A stretch of 64,000 bases of DNA from Pyrocephalus nanus (Eukaryota; Chordata; Aves; Passeriformes; Tyrannidae): positions 5,733,501-5,797,500 of the forward strand of contig CM076277.1 of the NCBI GenBank assembly GCA_038380795.1, given 5' to 3'. A program made the translations under genes and the position numbers. Below, piece by piece: positions 49,064-62,900 of this stretch (the stretch's first letter is position 1; each line of letters begins with the position of its first letter). The notes below the pieces were generated by a model. That model did not search any database. It saw only the letters and a program-made list of their open reading frames with translations, and was not told where the DNA came from.

Positions 49064-52000
49064 GCTCATTAATGCCTCTGAATGCTCGTTAATGTAGGTG
49101 GGACAGTTCTGTCCCCACTGCTGGGTGGATGATGTCATCTCAGGGTCAGTTAATCAGTCCCTGTGTAGGCAGAGCATATTCTTGACTATATCTGGTGGAA
49201 CAGAATTTAATTACTGGATTAAGAATTTTTTTTTTTTAACACTGAAATTATCATCAGCGTTCTCATTTGAAATAATGGGTCTGTCGAATTAATTTCTTGT
49301 TTACAGTATTTGTCTTGTAAATGAAGTTTTGATCTTTATGCTGATGAGCTGATACCCCACAAAGCCTCGAAGAAGGGAGATAATGAAAGATGCTGTCAAA
49401 TGATAGTGTCAGGGGCTAAGGTTAAACGGATCTCCTTCAAGGTGCAGAGATTCTCTGCTCTTCTGGGAATACTGAAAAGTGCTGGTGTTCTGTAACAGCA
49501 TTTTGGTAACTCTACAGCTTTGTTGCCGTTCATAGAGAGCTGGGAAACAAAACCAAATTATTCTAAATATTTAGCACCTCGCATGTACATTATCTTCCCT
49601 AAAAGAAGCAGTCTCCTGGTGCCTGGTGTGAAGGGGCACCAGCAGGGCTGGGAGTTGCTGACAAGAAACAGAACTGGCTGTTCAAGTCCGTGCAGGAGAG
49701 CCCTGGGAAAGCTTGGGATAAAAATGGTCCTCACCTGCAGGAAAAGGGTGAAGATAACACACCCCAATGCAAAGCATATTCAGCTGATTTAAAAACAGGA
49801 ATTTGAAAACATATTTTTGTAATAGGAGTCTCTTATATTTTTCTTTAGACCTTTAAGACAACCTTAAAAAACAAATTCTGAAGGAGAATAGGGTATTGGT
49901 AAATGAACTCCCAGCAGTACTATGGGCTGTATCAATAATCCTCAGATTATTTTGGGGGATAGTTAAATATGTTCCTGTTAAAAAGGACTTAAAGTTGTTT
50001 TGCTCTTCAGAAGAATATGTTGATTTCCCTTTAAAAATCGGCACTTTATTTCAGCACCTATTGGTAACACCTGTGACCGTGCAGGGGTATTTAACCCGGA
50101 GTTCCTAAGCAGGTGAGAGCAGTATCTTGTGTGGGGGACATGTGCTCTTCCTGTCTCCCTTTTTTTCACTCTTAGTTCCCTTCTGCTTTTCTTTCCCAAA
50201 AAAATCACAGTGCTACTTTCTTCCATACCATGTGTTGATCTCACTTAGCTGATTTTGTTTGTTTGTTTGGGGTTTTTTTTGTTTGTTTTCTTTTTAACTC
50301 CGGTAACACTTAAAATTCAGGTCAAACCTTGGTGCTCTGAAATGCCTGGGATGGAGCACATTCAGCCATCAATTTTTAGTGTCTGGTATAAGAAGAGACT
50401 GAATAGACCAGACTGAAGCATAAACTGCTTGTTGATGCAGAGTTGAGCCTGTGAGATTAACTGAGAAGGACATCACAGTGCAGGTAAGGGGGTTTAAAAT
50501 TCAAGTCTGAACTGTGGCTTTTTCTTGTGCTGCCAAACTCTCTCCTTTTGCATAACCTTGGTCCTAGAGATGTGAGGACAGAGAAAGACTTTGCAGGTTT
50601 GTTGCTGATATAAAGGAAGGACTTAACTGGCACAGAAATACGTGTGGAGTATCTGTAATGGGTGGGACTGCAGGGCTCCACTGCAGGAAAGTGGGTACTT
50701 TGAGGTCAGTAGTTTTCTTACCAAGCTCTGCTGTGGAACAGGTAAAAAAAGCAATTCTGCTGTGGCTGGACCCCGGTTCCAGTGGAGTTAATGTTGTTAT
50801 TGACTTCAGTGGAGTCAGAAACACTCCCTGAATCCCTCTGGTCCAGAAGCCAGACAGGGAGGGCAAAGCCACTGCTAATGATAACAGAGCTTTTAACTCC
50901 CTTTGTCTGTGCAGACCTTAGTCCTGCAGATAAGTGCTGTCAATGAGGGTGGTATTAGTACATAATGCAATTTATCACTGCTTGTCTCTCTTTATAAGAG
51001 CTCTTCATCTTGTTACCAGGCATTCAGTGCTATTAGAACCAAACATGCAAACCCAGAGCAGCTGATCTTTTCTGGCCAAGCTTATTTGAAATTATACTGC
51101 CATGAGAGTTTTGGTGACTTGAGGAGATTTATTTATAGCTCTTGTGATGTACTTGCAGCAGGGTTTAGGGTTTTGAAACCCTGAGGAACCTTGATCTTGG
51201 TGCTGAGAGACACCAATCACTCAGAGGCAGAGACTCAGAGGTGAAACTGGGTGACCTGCCCGGGGAAGTTGGTGGAACATTCCTGCTGCCAAACCTGCTC
51301 CTTGTGCAGTGTAATGTTGGGAGGCCTGGGGGAGTTTTTCGGCTTTTCTCTTTGCAAGAGCATAAAATTATCTTTCATTAGCATGTCCCTTGTTTTCTCC
51401 TGTTTGTTACATCCTGAACATAAACCATCACTGGCATTTCCGAAGGTAATGTGCCTACAGGGGCAATATTACCCCGGGAAAAGGCAGCAGCAGAGCTTGG
51501 GATAATCCATTTTCCTCGAGCCAAACCTGTGCAGCACATACATATGCTCACTGTACCTGCAGGTTTGGAGGGTGAATTGGTCTGGGTATCCAAGTGGCCT
51601 CTGATAACTGGGATTATCCTGAGGCACTGGAACAATGTTGTGATGTTTACTGGACTTAAAAAAGGAAAGTGGGGGAGGGAAATGTTTAGAGCAATCTGAG
51701 AGGCCCAACTCTGGCTGAACACTTCATATTTGGATTCTGAGGCTGGTGTCACGTGAGATCAGTCCAATTTCAGTCATTAAGCTAATCTTGTGAGACTTGG
51801 TACAAGCAGTAGGATATTTCACAAGCTAGGCTTTGCATTCAAGTCTCACAGGATTGGACTGAAAAGTCCTTAAACTGCCTTCTTTCAAGAAATTCCTGTC
51901 TAGCCAAATATTTAAGAAGCAATCAGAGCTTAACAGGCATCCAATTTATTCCCCATCTCAGCAAAACAGGTTTGATATTTCTTACTAGTTTGCTTCTCAA

Positions 52001-55000
52001 GAGTTGCAAAAATAACCAGTGGAGATTGTTAATAGGAAATGTCACTTGCTTTATTTTATTTGTTTGTGTGATTGGACTTCAGGGTAGAAGTTCTCATCCA
52101 TATTAAGACTGTAACTATTTTCCCAGCCTGTGTTCCCTAAGTTTTCCTTATTAAAAAAAAAATTGCTTACAGGATATTTTGTCGGTGTATGAGCCTGGGA
52201 ATATGTCACGGTTTGCCACCTTCTGGCTTTGCCATTTGGAAAAGCTAATTTTGTTACAGGATTTGCTTCTAGCAACTTGTAAGCAGCAGCTGCAGGGAGA
52301 TGCAGTGACGGGGCCCCTTCTGAAGGACTTCTGTGTGCTTGATAGGATGGATTATTTCCTCCCCCTTGTTCATTATTGCTTCTCTTTGCTTGGGGAAATT
52401 GTCCTACCCAGTACCAAACTCCACGCTTTTCCTGAGGGCATCTTCCGTGCTTTTAAAGGAGTTTCTCTAAGCTCCTGATTGTTGCGTGGTTAAGGAGCAG
52501 AGCTCTAATTGCCCCATCTCATTTCCCTGATTTAATGAGCAGTGCAAATCACTGACAGCTCAGACACTGCCAGCTTCTGACACACAACTAAACACTAAAC
52601 CCTCCATCGGCTTGGAATGACTCTCAAACACTGGTATTGTTGGTGTGACCTGATGTACGGGAGGAGGTGATTGAGAACATAATTAAATTGGGCTGAGGCT
52701 GAACCAGGGGATCTTCTGCAAGTAGTGAACAGAGGGAGTTTGGTGTGTCTGCTGGGCAAGGATTGAGAACTCGATCTTCATTTTTTTCCAGTGGGAGAAC
52801 AAAGGCTTTGTCTCCAGGGCTTGTGTTTTCCTTCCAACCCAAACCAGACTGTGTGGATGGCAGGACAATTTGTACCGCTGGTGGTACCCCACCAAGGAGG
52901 AACAAGGCACAGATGGAACCTGTTTGGGATGGAGGTTATGAAGTTTTTTGAAATGTTTGGAATTTTACTCGTGACTTTCTTGAATAAAGAGATCCAAAAA
53001 TAGGCTCAGGCTGTCCTCGGAAGAAATGAGGTCACAGGGCTTGTCTCACACCTTCACCTGTGACAACAACACGAAACGTTGGAGCAGCTGGAATCTGTGA
53101 ATGAAATGTTGCATTTTCAAGTTTTAAGTTTGCATCCAAAACAGTGCAGGTTTTAAACACAGTAACTGAGAACTGCATTAGTGAGGTAAATCTGAAGTAT
53201 GCAGCCCTTGGTATCATTGCAGTCTCACAGTTCAGCTCTGGCCATTCAGTGATTAAGCTTCAACAGCCACTAGATCTCAGCTGGGAGATGTGTTCCAGCA
53301 CATTTGAATACTTGCACATTCAAACTCAACACCCAGATCTCAGTGGCTCACCTCTATTGATGTTATTCATTAGCATGGCCTGGATGCCAGAATAACAATC
53401 ATTGGAAAAGCAAATGCTTCTGCATAAATGATTAAAACGTAAATGTGTGCTTCACTGTTCTCCTCTCAGCTGTGTTTGGGGAGTGAATTCCTACCCTGAG
53501 GCAGCATATCCAGGTATTGCCTCTTTCGAGATGGAGTTAAAAAGCAGAAGGTAAACAGGCCTTAGCTGTAATTCCTGTATGTTTTTATATTGGTGGGTTC
53601 AATTCAGTTTGTAACTGAATGACAGAATTCTGAATTTTGTAGGAAATGTTAGATGACACTGTGTAATCTGTGAAGTCTGTTAGTGAGGATAACTTAGAAT
53701 GTTTTTGGCCTTATACTTCATCTCTTCTTGGCTCTTTTGACCAAATGTCTGACCACTGTCTGGAAAGGTTATAGGAAAATGATCCCATTGAAATTCTTGA
53801 TTTGCAGATTGCTCCTTAACTCATTAAATATTTTTAAATGAGTGAACGATGTGTAGGAAATGGTCTCTATCAAGAGCCCGTGCCCTGAACAAACAGAAAG
53901 GAATAAATGTGTGTTTGCAGACCTCTTTTTATCACTGGTTCAAAAGGAGATATTTAGAACTGTGGGGCAATGTGATGAGGTAAGAGGTAATTAATTCTAG
54001 TGAGACTTATTTTCTGTCTTTATTAGCAAGGATATGAACTGGTTCATAAATGCTTTGGGTTTAGAAAGTTCTGGGCTGGGCTTATCTCCTCTGGCTCCCC
54101 AGCACTGGTCATCAGCCATTCCCTCTGAATGGAGGTGTGTGAGCTCAGAGCCCCGTGCTTGTCTTGGGGTGACCCAGTTGTTGGCATGTTCAGCTTGGCT
54201 GCAGGACCTTTAAAGGTCTAGAGGATGAGGCAGGAAAAAAATGGCAAGACTGCAGATCTAACTTGCTGTTGATGTTGCAGTAGTGCTCCTAGACTTGTAT
54301 CTGGGGCAGATTTGCATTGTCTACTTGGTGCTGTTTAGGTGCAAAGGAGGACTTGGACCTTGACCTAAAAAGTTCATAAAAATGGTTTGTCTGCATATTG
54401 TCTGGTTTATATTTAGCATTTCCTGGGCATGTGCAAACAACTCCTGGCTTGAGCAGATTCCAGCCTAAGGCTTTGCGAGCAAATGGGCCAGGGTGAGCAA
54501 AACCTGTATATATGAATTAGTAAAATTCACTGTAACTCACAATCTGTCAGCAAAGGAATTTTAAGGTCATTCTCACACTGTTGCCCAGGCCCATATAATG
54601 CTATTTAGGAATTCTGGTGGGATTGTTTTATAGCTCAGAGGTTTCCTGCCCATCATGCCTGGTATGTGGCTCCTCCAAAAACCCCGGTGAATTTTATCAG
54701 ATTTGGTTTAGGTTATCCTGGTGAGTCTGTAGTGGAAACAGGGACACCATCACTCTGCTCATGAAAATGATTCCTTCAGGCAGTTAATGTGGACTGTCTT
54801 GTTGTAACACCTCAGAACGAGGTACCAAGAGCTGTATCCCTGCAGCTTCTGTTCGTAACAGGTAGGAGGGGGCAGAGTGTGAAATATGGAGGGTGTCACA
54901 TTCAGTGTTGTGCCATTGCACAGTTACAAAAATATTAAATAATTTAAAATACTCCAACCAGTGCTGCTGCAGGTTGGAGAATGAGCTTGAAAAACCAGGT

Positions 55001-56856
55001 TTTATCACGTAACTCCAGTCCCCTATTTTCTTGTAGATCAGTCTAAAGAATGGAAAAGAAAGGGCTCTTCCACTGGGGCCCTGGGTACATCTGCACAGGA
55101 TCTCCATAACACCCTGACACTTATTTTTCCCTGGATTAAGTGCAAATGTCTTGTGCCAGCACCAAGTTCTGCACCTCAACATACTGAGTGCAGAGTACTG
55201 AGAGTAGAAACTCGCACTGGAAGTACTGGTGGGAACAGGAATTGTGGTGCTTGAGCAGTTGCCTTTGGAGCCTGGATATTCCCCTGGTAAAAGGCATTAG
55301 AGTCACCACTGGAATGGAGTTAGCAAGGAAATTTCAGTCTCACTCTCCCTAGGTCTCAGCATCACGTGTTTTGTCATCTTTTTTATCTTGTTTTTTTTTT
55401 TTTTTTCTGAAGCATCTTTTGAGTTGGAACATCTCCATTAATGGCAGTTGAGTAAATTGCTCCTTTTCCTTCCCTGCAAATTCCTATAAGCTCTTTCACC
55501 AGGTTCTCTCTGGCTTTTAAGCATAAGGAACAGGTAAAGACTGAAAGGACTGATGATGGAAATGAAAATTAGCATCTACTTCTTGGTGTTTGGGGAGTTT
55601 AGAGGTAGGGGGAGCTGTGAGGGAGAACCACTTCAGGGAAGAGAAGTGAGAAATGAAAGAGTGGGAAAGGAAGCAAAGCAAAGGTCAGGAGCAGTGATAG
55701 TCCTGAAGGTGTACATTTGGCTGCTGCTGAATGAATGGGAAGGTACTGAACAAATAGTAATTAAAATCCCAGCTACTATGTAAATGCCAGATTAGAGCTG
55801 TGATCTTTTTGCAGACTTTCCTTTGAGGTGAGTGGGAGTCTGTATGTTACCCTTGGGAATGCTTGAGCCTAAATATAAGCTCAAAGCCAGAGGGAATCAG
55901 TTTTCTTGCTGGAGTGAGTTGACATCCCTTTGACACGAAGCAGCAACACCCCAAGGTTTCTATGAGGTTTAACTGCTCAGTGTTTCCAGCACAGTGATTT
56001 TACTGTTTTCCTGCAGATGAGGGTGTTTCACTGATGCCCTTCTGTACAACAGCTCTGAGTTCTATGGATTGACAGCCTGATCCAGAAGTGAGCACTTCAC
56101 TTACTCCTGAAAAACGTGGTCATGAAATTATATGGGGGAAATTATGCTCTCATGTGGGCAGGGAACCTTTCACACTCCTGTTGGGAGAATAAATCCTGTT
56201 AGGAGTCTCCCTGGATAGACACAGGGTGCTGTGCTCAGCCTTAAGTTGACATGGATGGAGTGCACCAGGCTGGGGGAGAAGCTATTGACAACTTATTTGG
56301 TGAACACGTCTCTATAGTCCTGTTTCTATGGCAACCCTGATGTGAAATGTGTTGCTAGAAAAACATTAGTTACTATAGAAACATCATCCCCATGAAAAGT
56401 CTACTTGGTAACACGTGATGCCTAATATTAGTTTTTTTTTCTGGTTAAACCACCCACGTGTGTGTTGGAATCAATAAACAGGTCACTGTGCTCAGAGTGA
56501 CATAGCTGGGAATGGACAGAACCTGGATGTCTTCTGCTCAAAGCACTGCTGGCTTTGCCTGCCCTCACACTGCTGAGCAGCAACAAGGACACAGAAATGT
56601 TTTATTCTGCAGGGTGTGAGGGACTCTTGAAATAGTTGTGTCTGAAGTATTGGTTGAGACCCTTAATTCTGTGGGAAATCTGTTAATTTTGGTTTTCAAT
56701 GGATCAAATCCTTTCTCTCAAGTTGTAGCCTGGACCGTTCAGACTCACCCTAATGGCCATCAGGGCTTTAAAACTGGGGGATGTTTTTGGTTGGTTCTTT
56801 TAGGGTCACATTCTAGAAACAGCCTCCTGAAGGCAAGGCCTGAATCTGGTTCTTCA
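49064..56856. other. Intergenic, no gene seen
   Basis: Ordinary-composition sequence with short homopolymers (T16 at 55391-55406). It includes a homeobox-motif-rich block at about 49065-49440. No supported coding exon is seen. Confidence 0.5.
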
Positions 56857-56920
56857 TGGAATCATTTAGGCTGGAAAAGACCTTTCAGGATGAGTTCAGC
56901 CATATGTTCTGCTCTGCTGG
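56857..56920 (-). mobile_element. CR1 tail fragment, minus strand
   Basis: TGGAATCATTTAGGCTGGAA followed by AAGACCTTTCAGGATGAGTT is the diverged reverse complement of the CR1 3' tail. Only the tail is present. Confidence 0.7.
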
Positions 56921-59900
56921 ATGGTGAGATGAACGTCTCAAAGGATCTGCTGGTCAAGTGGTGGGATCAGACTGCTGGGTGTGGAGAAAGAAGGTCATTG
57001 TTGTTGTGGAAGCTCATTCAGAGCAGGGCAGTTCACTGTGTTGGCAAATGCCACCAACAAGGCTCAGTGGTGGAGTTTTCAATGTCCCCAAGGTAAGGAT
57101 CCTCAGTCATTGCCACTTCACATATAGGTGACTTCTCCTGCAAACATCAGACTCCCTTGTTCAGAAATGGTGCAGGGTTTGAGGCTGTTGCTGAGCTGGA
57201 GAAGATTCCCCAGTTGTTACCTGGGCTTTGCTGTGTCTCTTGGGCCAGCACTGCTGCTCTAAGGCTGCTGTGAGCTTTGTGGTGCTGGGGGGGTTAATGT
57301 AAAAGGTTTCCCGTCTTTTGGGGTTTGATTTCTGCATTACCTGAGCACATGATAAAACTGTAGTAATGGGTTAGCAATCCTAAAAGAACAATTCCCCATT
57401 GTTTCTGCATTCCCTGCACTGCTTGGGTGAATCACTGAGCTCCACAAAGCAGTCCCACACCTCCTCCCGTGAAACAAGTTAAACATTGTCATAACGTTCC
57501 AGTTGAGTACATCAGGCTGCAGCTCTAGGAAGCTGTTGCAAGCACTGTGTACACCTCATTTGAGGAGTCTGAGGCCTTTGAGGAGGATTCAGATCTTGCT
57601 GGTTTCATAGACATCAAGTAGGGTGTGAGGAAATCCATCATCTTTTCTCTGTGCATTTGCTCTAAGACAAAAAAGCTTTTTAATTTTGCCAGTGGTATTT
57701 TTCAGTTCATGTTGAACTCTTGCAGGAGACAACTTTGCAGAAATTTCTTGTCTGTTTTTTTCCAGTGTTGTCGTTCTTGCCTGGGGTCTTCCCTCTGGGC
57801 AGATGCTTAAAGGCAGTATGTTGCTTGGCTGGAGGGGGGAGCTGTTCCTGGAACAGTGGTGGATAAACCAGTTAATGTGAATTGTTCTACAGAATGTGCA
57901 AGGATTCTGATCCTGATGTCACCAGAGTGAAGGGATGTGGGCTGGATGTGGTGCACATATGCAAAATGAGGTGAAAAAGGAGGCTTTCTGCATGTTCTAT
58001 TGCCTCCCCAGAGACCAGAGTGTCCCTTATTAACAGCCTGGCTGTGCTGAGTGCTCTGGAAATGGTCCACACTGTGAGTGAAGGAGCAGGGGACGCGTGT
58101 GACCTCAGGAACACGGGGTCACTGTGCTCTCCAAGCCTTGGGCTGGATCCTGCAGTTGAAAGGTTATTTGCCTCGAGGTTGGAGGGACCTTGTAAATGCC
58201 AATCCTTGGCTGAATGGAATTTCCAGAGAAAAATGTATCCATTAAATGGACCTTTGGCCTAGGGACCTGTTTGTTCCCTCATAGAGCTGTGGAAGGCAGA
58301 GTGCAAAGGTGGCCCCAGTGGGCAGAGGGACCAGTGCTGGAAGACAAGGAGGAGAGAATAAAGAAATTGGGAGATACTGTTCCAGAAATGTCATTTCTTA
58401 AACAAATGTTCCTTCTGAAGGTTGGTACCATCTCACCATGTGCTGCTGGGTGACTCTGCACACAAAGTCTCAGATTATCTGGCATGCTTGAATGAAAGAA
58501 AGAAATGACATCTGAGGGGCTTCAGGAGGATTCTTTTCAGGTGACTTGGATGTGCTGTGTGGTTTAGGTCATTTTGGACTGTTAGGTTTAGGAATTTGTA
58601 AAAAAAAAATAATTGAGTTTATGTAATTCCCCCAACCCGATATTTTCATCTTAAATGCTGCAATTGCAAAACTCGGTGCTGCTTTTGGGTTTTTTATCTC
58701 TTCTACAGTATGTGCCAGCCCTGTTTAATCACCGAATTTCATGCTGTCTGATCACCTGCAAATAGATTTCTTGCAAAGTCCCTTTGATTTCTCAGAGCCT
58801 GGGGATATGGGGTGGAGGTGGCATGAACCTGGTCTGGACCAGTGCTGAGGGGGACAAGGTTTGTGTCCCTTTGTCAGCCTGACAGGCACATTAGGCAGCC
58901 CTTCCTCTGAGGGATTCAAAGTCAAAAGGTTTAGACTGGTCTCCTGTTTTCTGAAGAAATCTGAAACTTGGAATAGAAATGTGAACACACAAGCTGTTGT
59001 TTCTGGACTCCCATAATAGCCCTGCTCTTGGTGCTGCAGGAGTTTTCCTTCAAGCACATTTGTGTGGTGTGACTGTGGCATGGAGTGATTGGCGGGACCC
59101 GTCTGCCCATCCTGTGTGGGGCCCAGGGACAGGAGGCAAACAAGAGCTGTGAATTTGGGGTAAGGAAAATATCATCTTCCCACCGGCTCTGGTGTATTCC
59201 CAGCCCAGGAGTTTCACTTCTCTCTCCCCACGCTGAGGGAGTGAGAGTTTGTCTGGCAGGGCTGACCTGGTGCCCACTTGCGGGGTGCAGGTTAAGGATA
59301 TCTGGGTTGTGCAGCAGCCCCAAAATCCTCAGCATCCTGAAATAACCCAGAGGTGGGTTCTTTACAGCCCCCTTGATGCATCACCTCACAGGGAAGCTTG
59401 AGATGAACAGTCACCTCAATTCAGTGCCTTGGGAGAGATCCCAAGGGCCTCGAGCAAGGCTGAGCAGTGTTTTGCAGATTTCCATGTTTGCTGTGCTCTG
59501 AAGAAACAAAAAATCCAGGACTGGATTTTTACTGCCATGCTTGATCAACCAAAGTTGTGAACACATCCAGGGGGAATGAAGGTTCTGTGAGCACACCTGG
59601 GAGGAAGAAAGGTTCTGTCCGAAAGACATGTAAAGGGGGTTTGGTAAATAGTCCTTGAGAAAATGGCCCCAAGGATGAACAGAGCTGTCAGTACAGACTT
59701 CCTACTCTGCTGCTTTCTGGTTTGGCTTTCCTGATGTCCTTGCTAGATGATGGCCACTCTTCATGAACACACTTGTATTGAAACATCTCTGGCAGTTATT
59801 CCTTTCTGAAACCTCATGGAAGGAAGGGTTCATGTAGGCAAAGACATTGGTTGGAGACAATTTGGTCTCATTGATGGGCAGAATCTACTTCCAGAATTAT

Positions 59901-62900
59901 TAGTTCAGATGGTTTGTGTTGTGGTTTAAGTTTGACCACTTCTAGGCTGGCACTGAAGACCTGGGGGTAAATTCCAGTGTTGCTCCATTAATGTCCTTAA
60001 AGGAGGGGAAGGAGTGAGAAACCATCCTATTCTGCACTGGTAACTTAAGGACAGACTGTTCTAATTTGGGTACCATAAATTATACCCATGAATAAGCATG
60101 TCCTGATTTTTCAGAGGTGCCGAACACTTATAATTCTATTGACTTCAGTGGAAACTGGAATGAGCCCAGTGCATGCTTTGGATAAATCATGTTATGTAAC
60201 AGAAAAATGATGGTAATTTATGTTCAAGAATTTTTCATCACAGCACCGAGCTCTCTTCTTTGCAGCTGGAAAGAATGGAAAGTTTGAAGAGTCGTGCTGA
60301 GACTCTTAATTCCCCTGGCCAGGCACCTGCACAGCATTTCTGATGTGCAGCTCCAGGACACCTGTGCTGGCTGTCACCTGCCCTAGTGCTGGGCCACTTC
60401 CAGGGAATGATGGGTGCCACGAGTGATGCAACACCAGTGGAGTGCTGAGGGCCTGGGAGTCTTAGGAAGTTTAGGATGCAGAAACATTTTTGGTACAAGA
60501 GGTATCTGTGACATTTAACACACTTGGGACTACAGGGAAGGTGTGTGCAGGTGGTAACTTGGACCTTGCACCTGCAAAGCACATTTCTGAGGAGCAAAAG
60601 GAGCAAAGATAAAGGCTGGGAACACAATGTCTTCAGCCCTCGATTGTGGAAATTGGGATGCACTTCCCAGGCTGCTCCTGCACCATTGCTCCTGTTCCTT
60701 TTCTGAGAAGAGTGGCCAATGCCACAGTATCCAAACATTCCCTTGGTCCCCTCCCAGTGCTGCTGTTTGCTCTCAGGAAGGGTGCAGGAACATCGAGTGC
60801 GAATTAAAAATAGAAATAAAACTGAAGAGAGGAAAGCAATCAGAACACCTAAAATCCAGCACTATCTTTAATCAAAAGTGGAAGAAAAAACTGTTATCGA
60901 GTGTTGTTTGATCACAATCTAAACACAGCCTAAACAACCCTTTGAATTTGTAAATGACATGCAATAGAGGTATTTTTAGCTCGTGTTGCTCAGATCTCGA
61001 GGAGTATTTTTTGTATGTTTTAGCTTATCACATTTCTTGCATAATAAGCTCTAGTTTTCCACAGCAGTTTAATTTTCTGTGAGCCTATTCTGTATGCAAA
61101 TAACTTCTTTTTTGCAGTCTCCCGTGGCAAGATTATCTTTACTCAGAGTGGATTTAAGGTGAGAAGGACTTTACCGAAGGGCAAGATTATAATCTCTTCA
61201 TTTACCTTGTTTGTCTTTCCCAGCCATGTTCTTATTACCAGTCTCACTTATGTTTTTGCTCTTGTGTTGAAATTCCAGTGAAAACGTGGCAAAATTTCTC
61301 ACATGTTCAGAGAATTTCAAAAAGCCACAGTTTTTGTTGCATTTTCTGATTGAGACACGCACCCTTTTCCTTTTCGTATCTTGAGTGCGTTTAGGTGGGT
61401 TCATCACCCTTGTGTGAGTAGAAAATGCTCTTTAATAAAATAAATAACCTGTGTTTCTAAAGCATTCTTCTACTGAATGGCTTCTACTGATAATTCAGGA
61501 GCAGCTGAAAGCTCAGCCTCATCTTCAGAACATGCCAAACAGGTTTTTGTCTCCTGGGAACTGGACTGAGGACTTAGGAGTGTAGAGATGGGACACCTCT
61601 AGGAGCCATTTACAGCTTTAAGTGATGCAAGGGCTGGAGGGGGGCCACAGACAGCTGGTTTGTGCAGCATTTTCCAAACAAACTGGTGCTCAGATTTAGT
61701 TCTACAACGAAAGAGAGTTAATTCTCTGCTTTAGGCATCAATGGTCCAGGTGCTCCTGTGCCACAGCCCCAGATGGTCGATGATGGAGGTGCTCGAGGTC
61801 TGTGTGCTGGGGAGGAGACTTTGCTGCTTGAGGCAACTGGGAGGAAGCAGAAAAGCCTGGAAGAGGCTGGAAAGGTGAAGCAAACTCAAGAGAATGGAAA
61901 AGGCAAGAGCACAGGAGGAAGAGATGGGGATAGGCAGTCCTGAGGAAAGAACTGAGTGGGGACTTTTCCTCAGCAATCCTCTGCTTCAGCCAAGCTCTTC
62001 TCCCTAATTCTTGTGAGACCCAGAGCATGTGGCTGCAGGCCAGTGACAGTGAAACAAATCTCTTTGGGTGTCTGAGGGACAGTAAATCTGGAAATGCTAA
62101 GGGTGAATGTGATCCCAGTGCCCCTTGTTCCAAGATCTGAAAGCAAACAGAGGAGCTGTCACAGGCAGAATGGGAATCCTGTATTTTGACTGCTAATTAA
62201 ATTCCCTACTCTTATTTAATATCTGAAGTACAACAAACAGTGTTCATGGGATTTGGGGCTCTTCCTCCCTTACTCCTAATGATTAGTCCCTGTAGAGGTC
62301 TGCTGGAATCAATTGGATTGATTGCATAATAAATTCCAGGGTTCTTGGCAATTTCAGTGAAAATGAGAGGACCTGGAGAATTAGTTTAATTTGAGAGACT
62401 TTGTTTAATTACAGAAATGTCTGGAGCTGGGCTCAGAGCTGCAGTTCAGCACAGCTTTAGGAGCAGCACTGACTTCAGCCTGGCCTTTCTTTACCTGTGT
62501 GCCACTGTCCATTTGACATTTGGGGATCTTTGCCACCTCCTTGATCCACGTAGTTGTCATAGGAACTATTCCCTAAGCTGCGTTCTGACTTGTTCCATCA
62601 GGCACTTTATTGTATTATAAAGTGTTGACAGCAAAGCACAGGGATAGATTTTTAAATGTCACCAAGGTAACTACTGGCATTCAATTACAGTTTCAGATAA
62701 AGATGAATCCCTTCTGCAAATGGGACTGTGTGACAGCCAAAAACTGTGCTGAGGGTGAAGGTGATTTGTGATACAGCACAGAATTCTCTTGTCACTTTGC
62801 AAGGTTAATTGTGCCCATTCTGTTTTTTGGTAACGCAAATGTAACATTGGTTATTGCTCAATTCTTCACTGACGTCCTGAGAGACGCTGAGCACTTGGGA

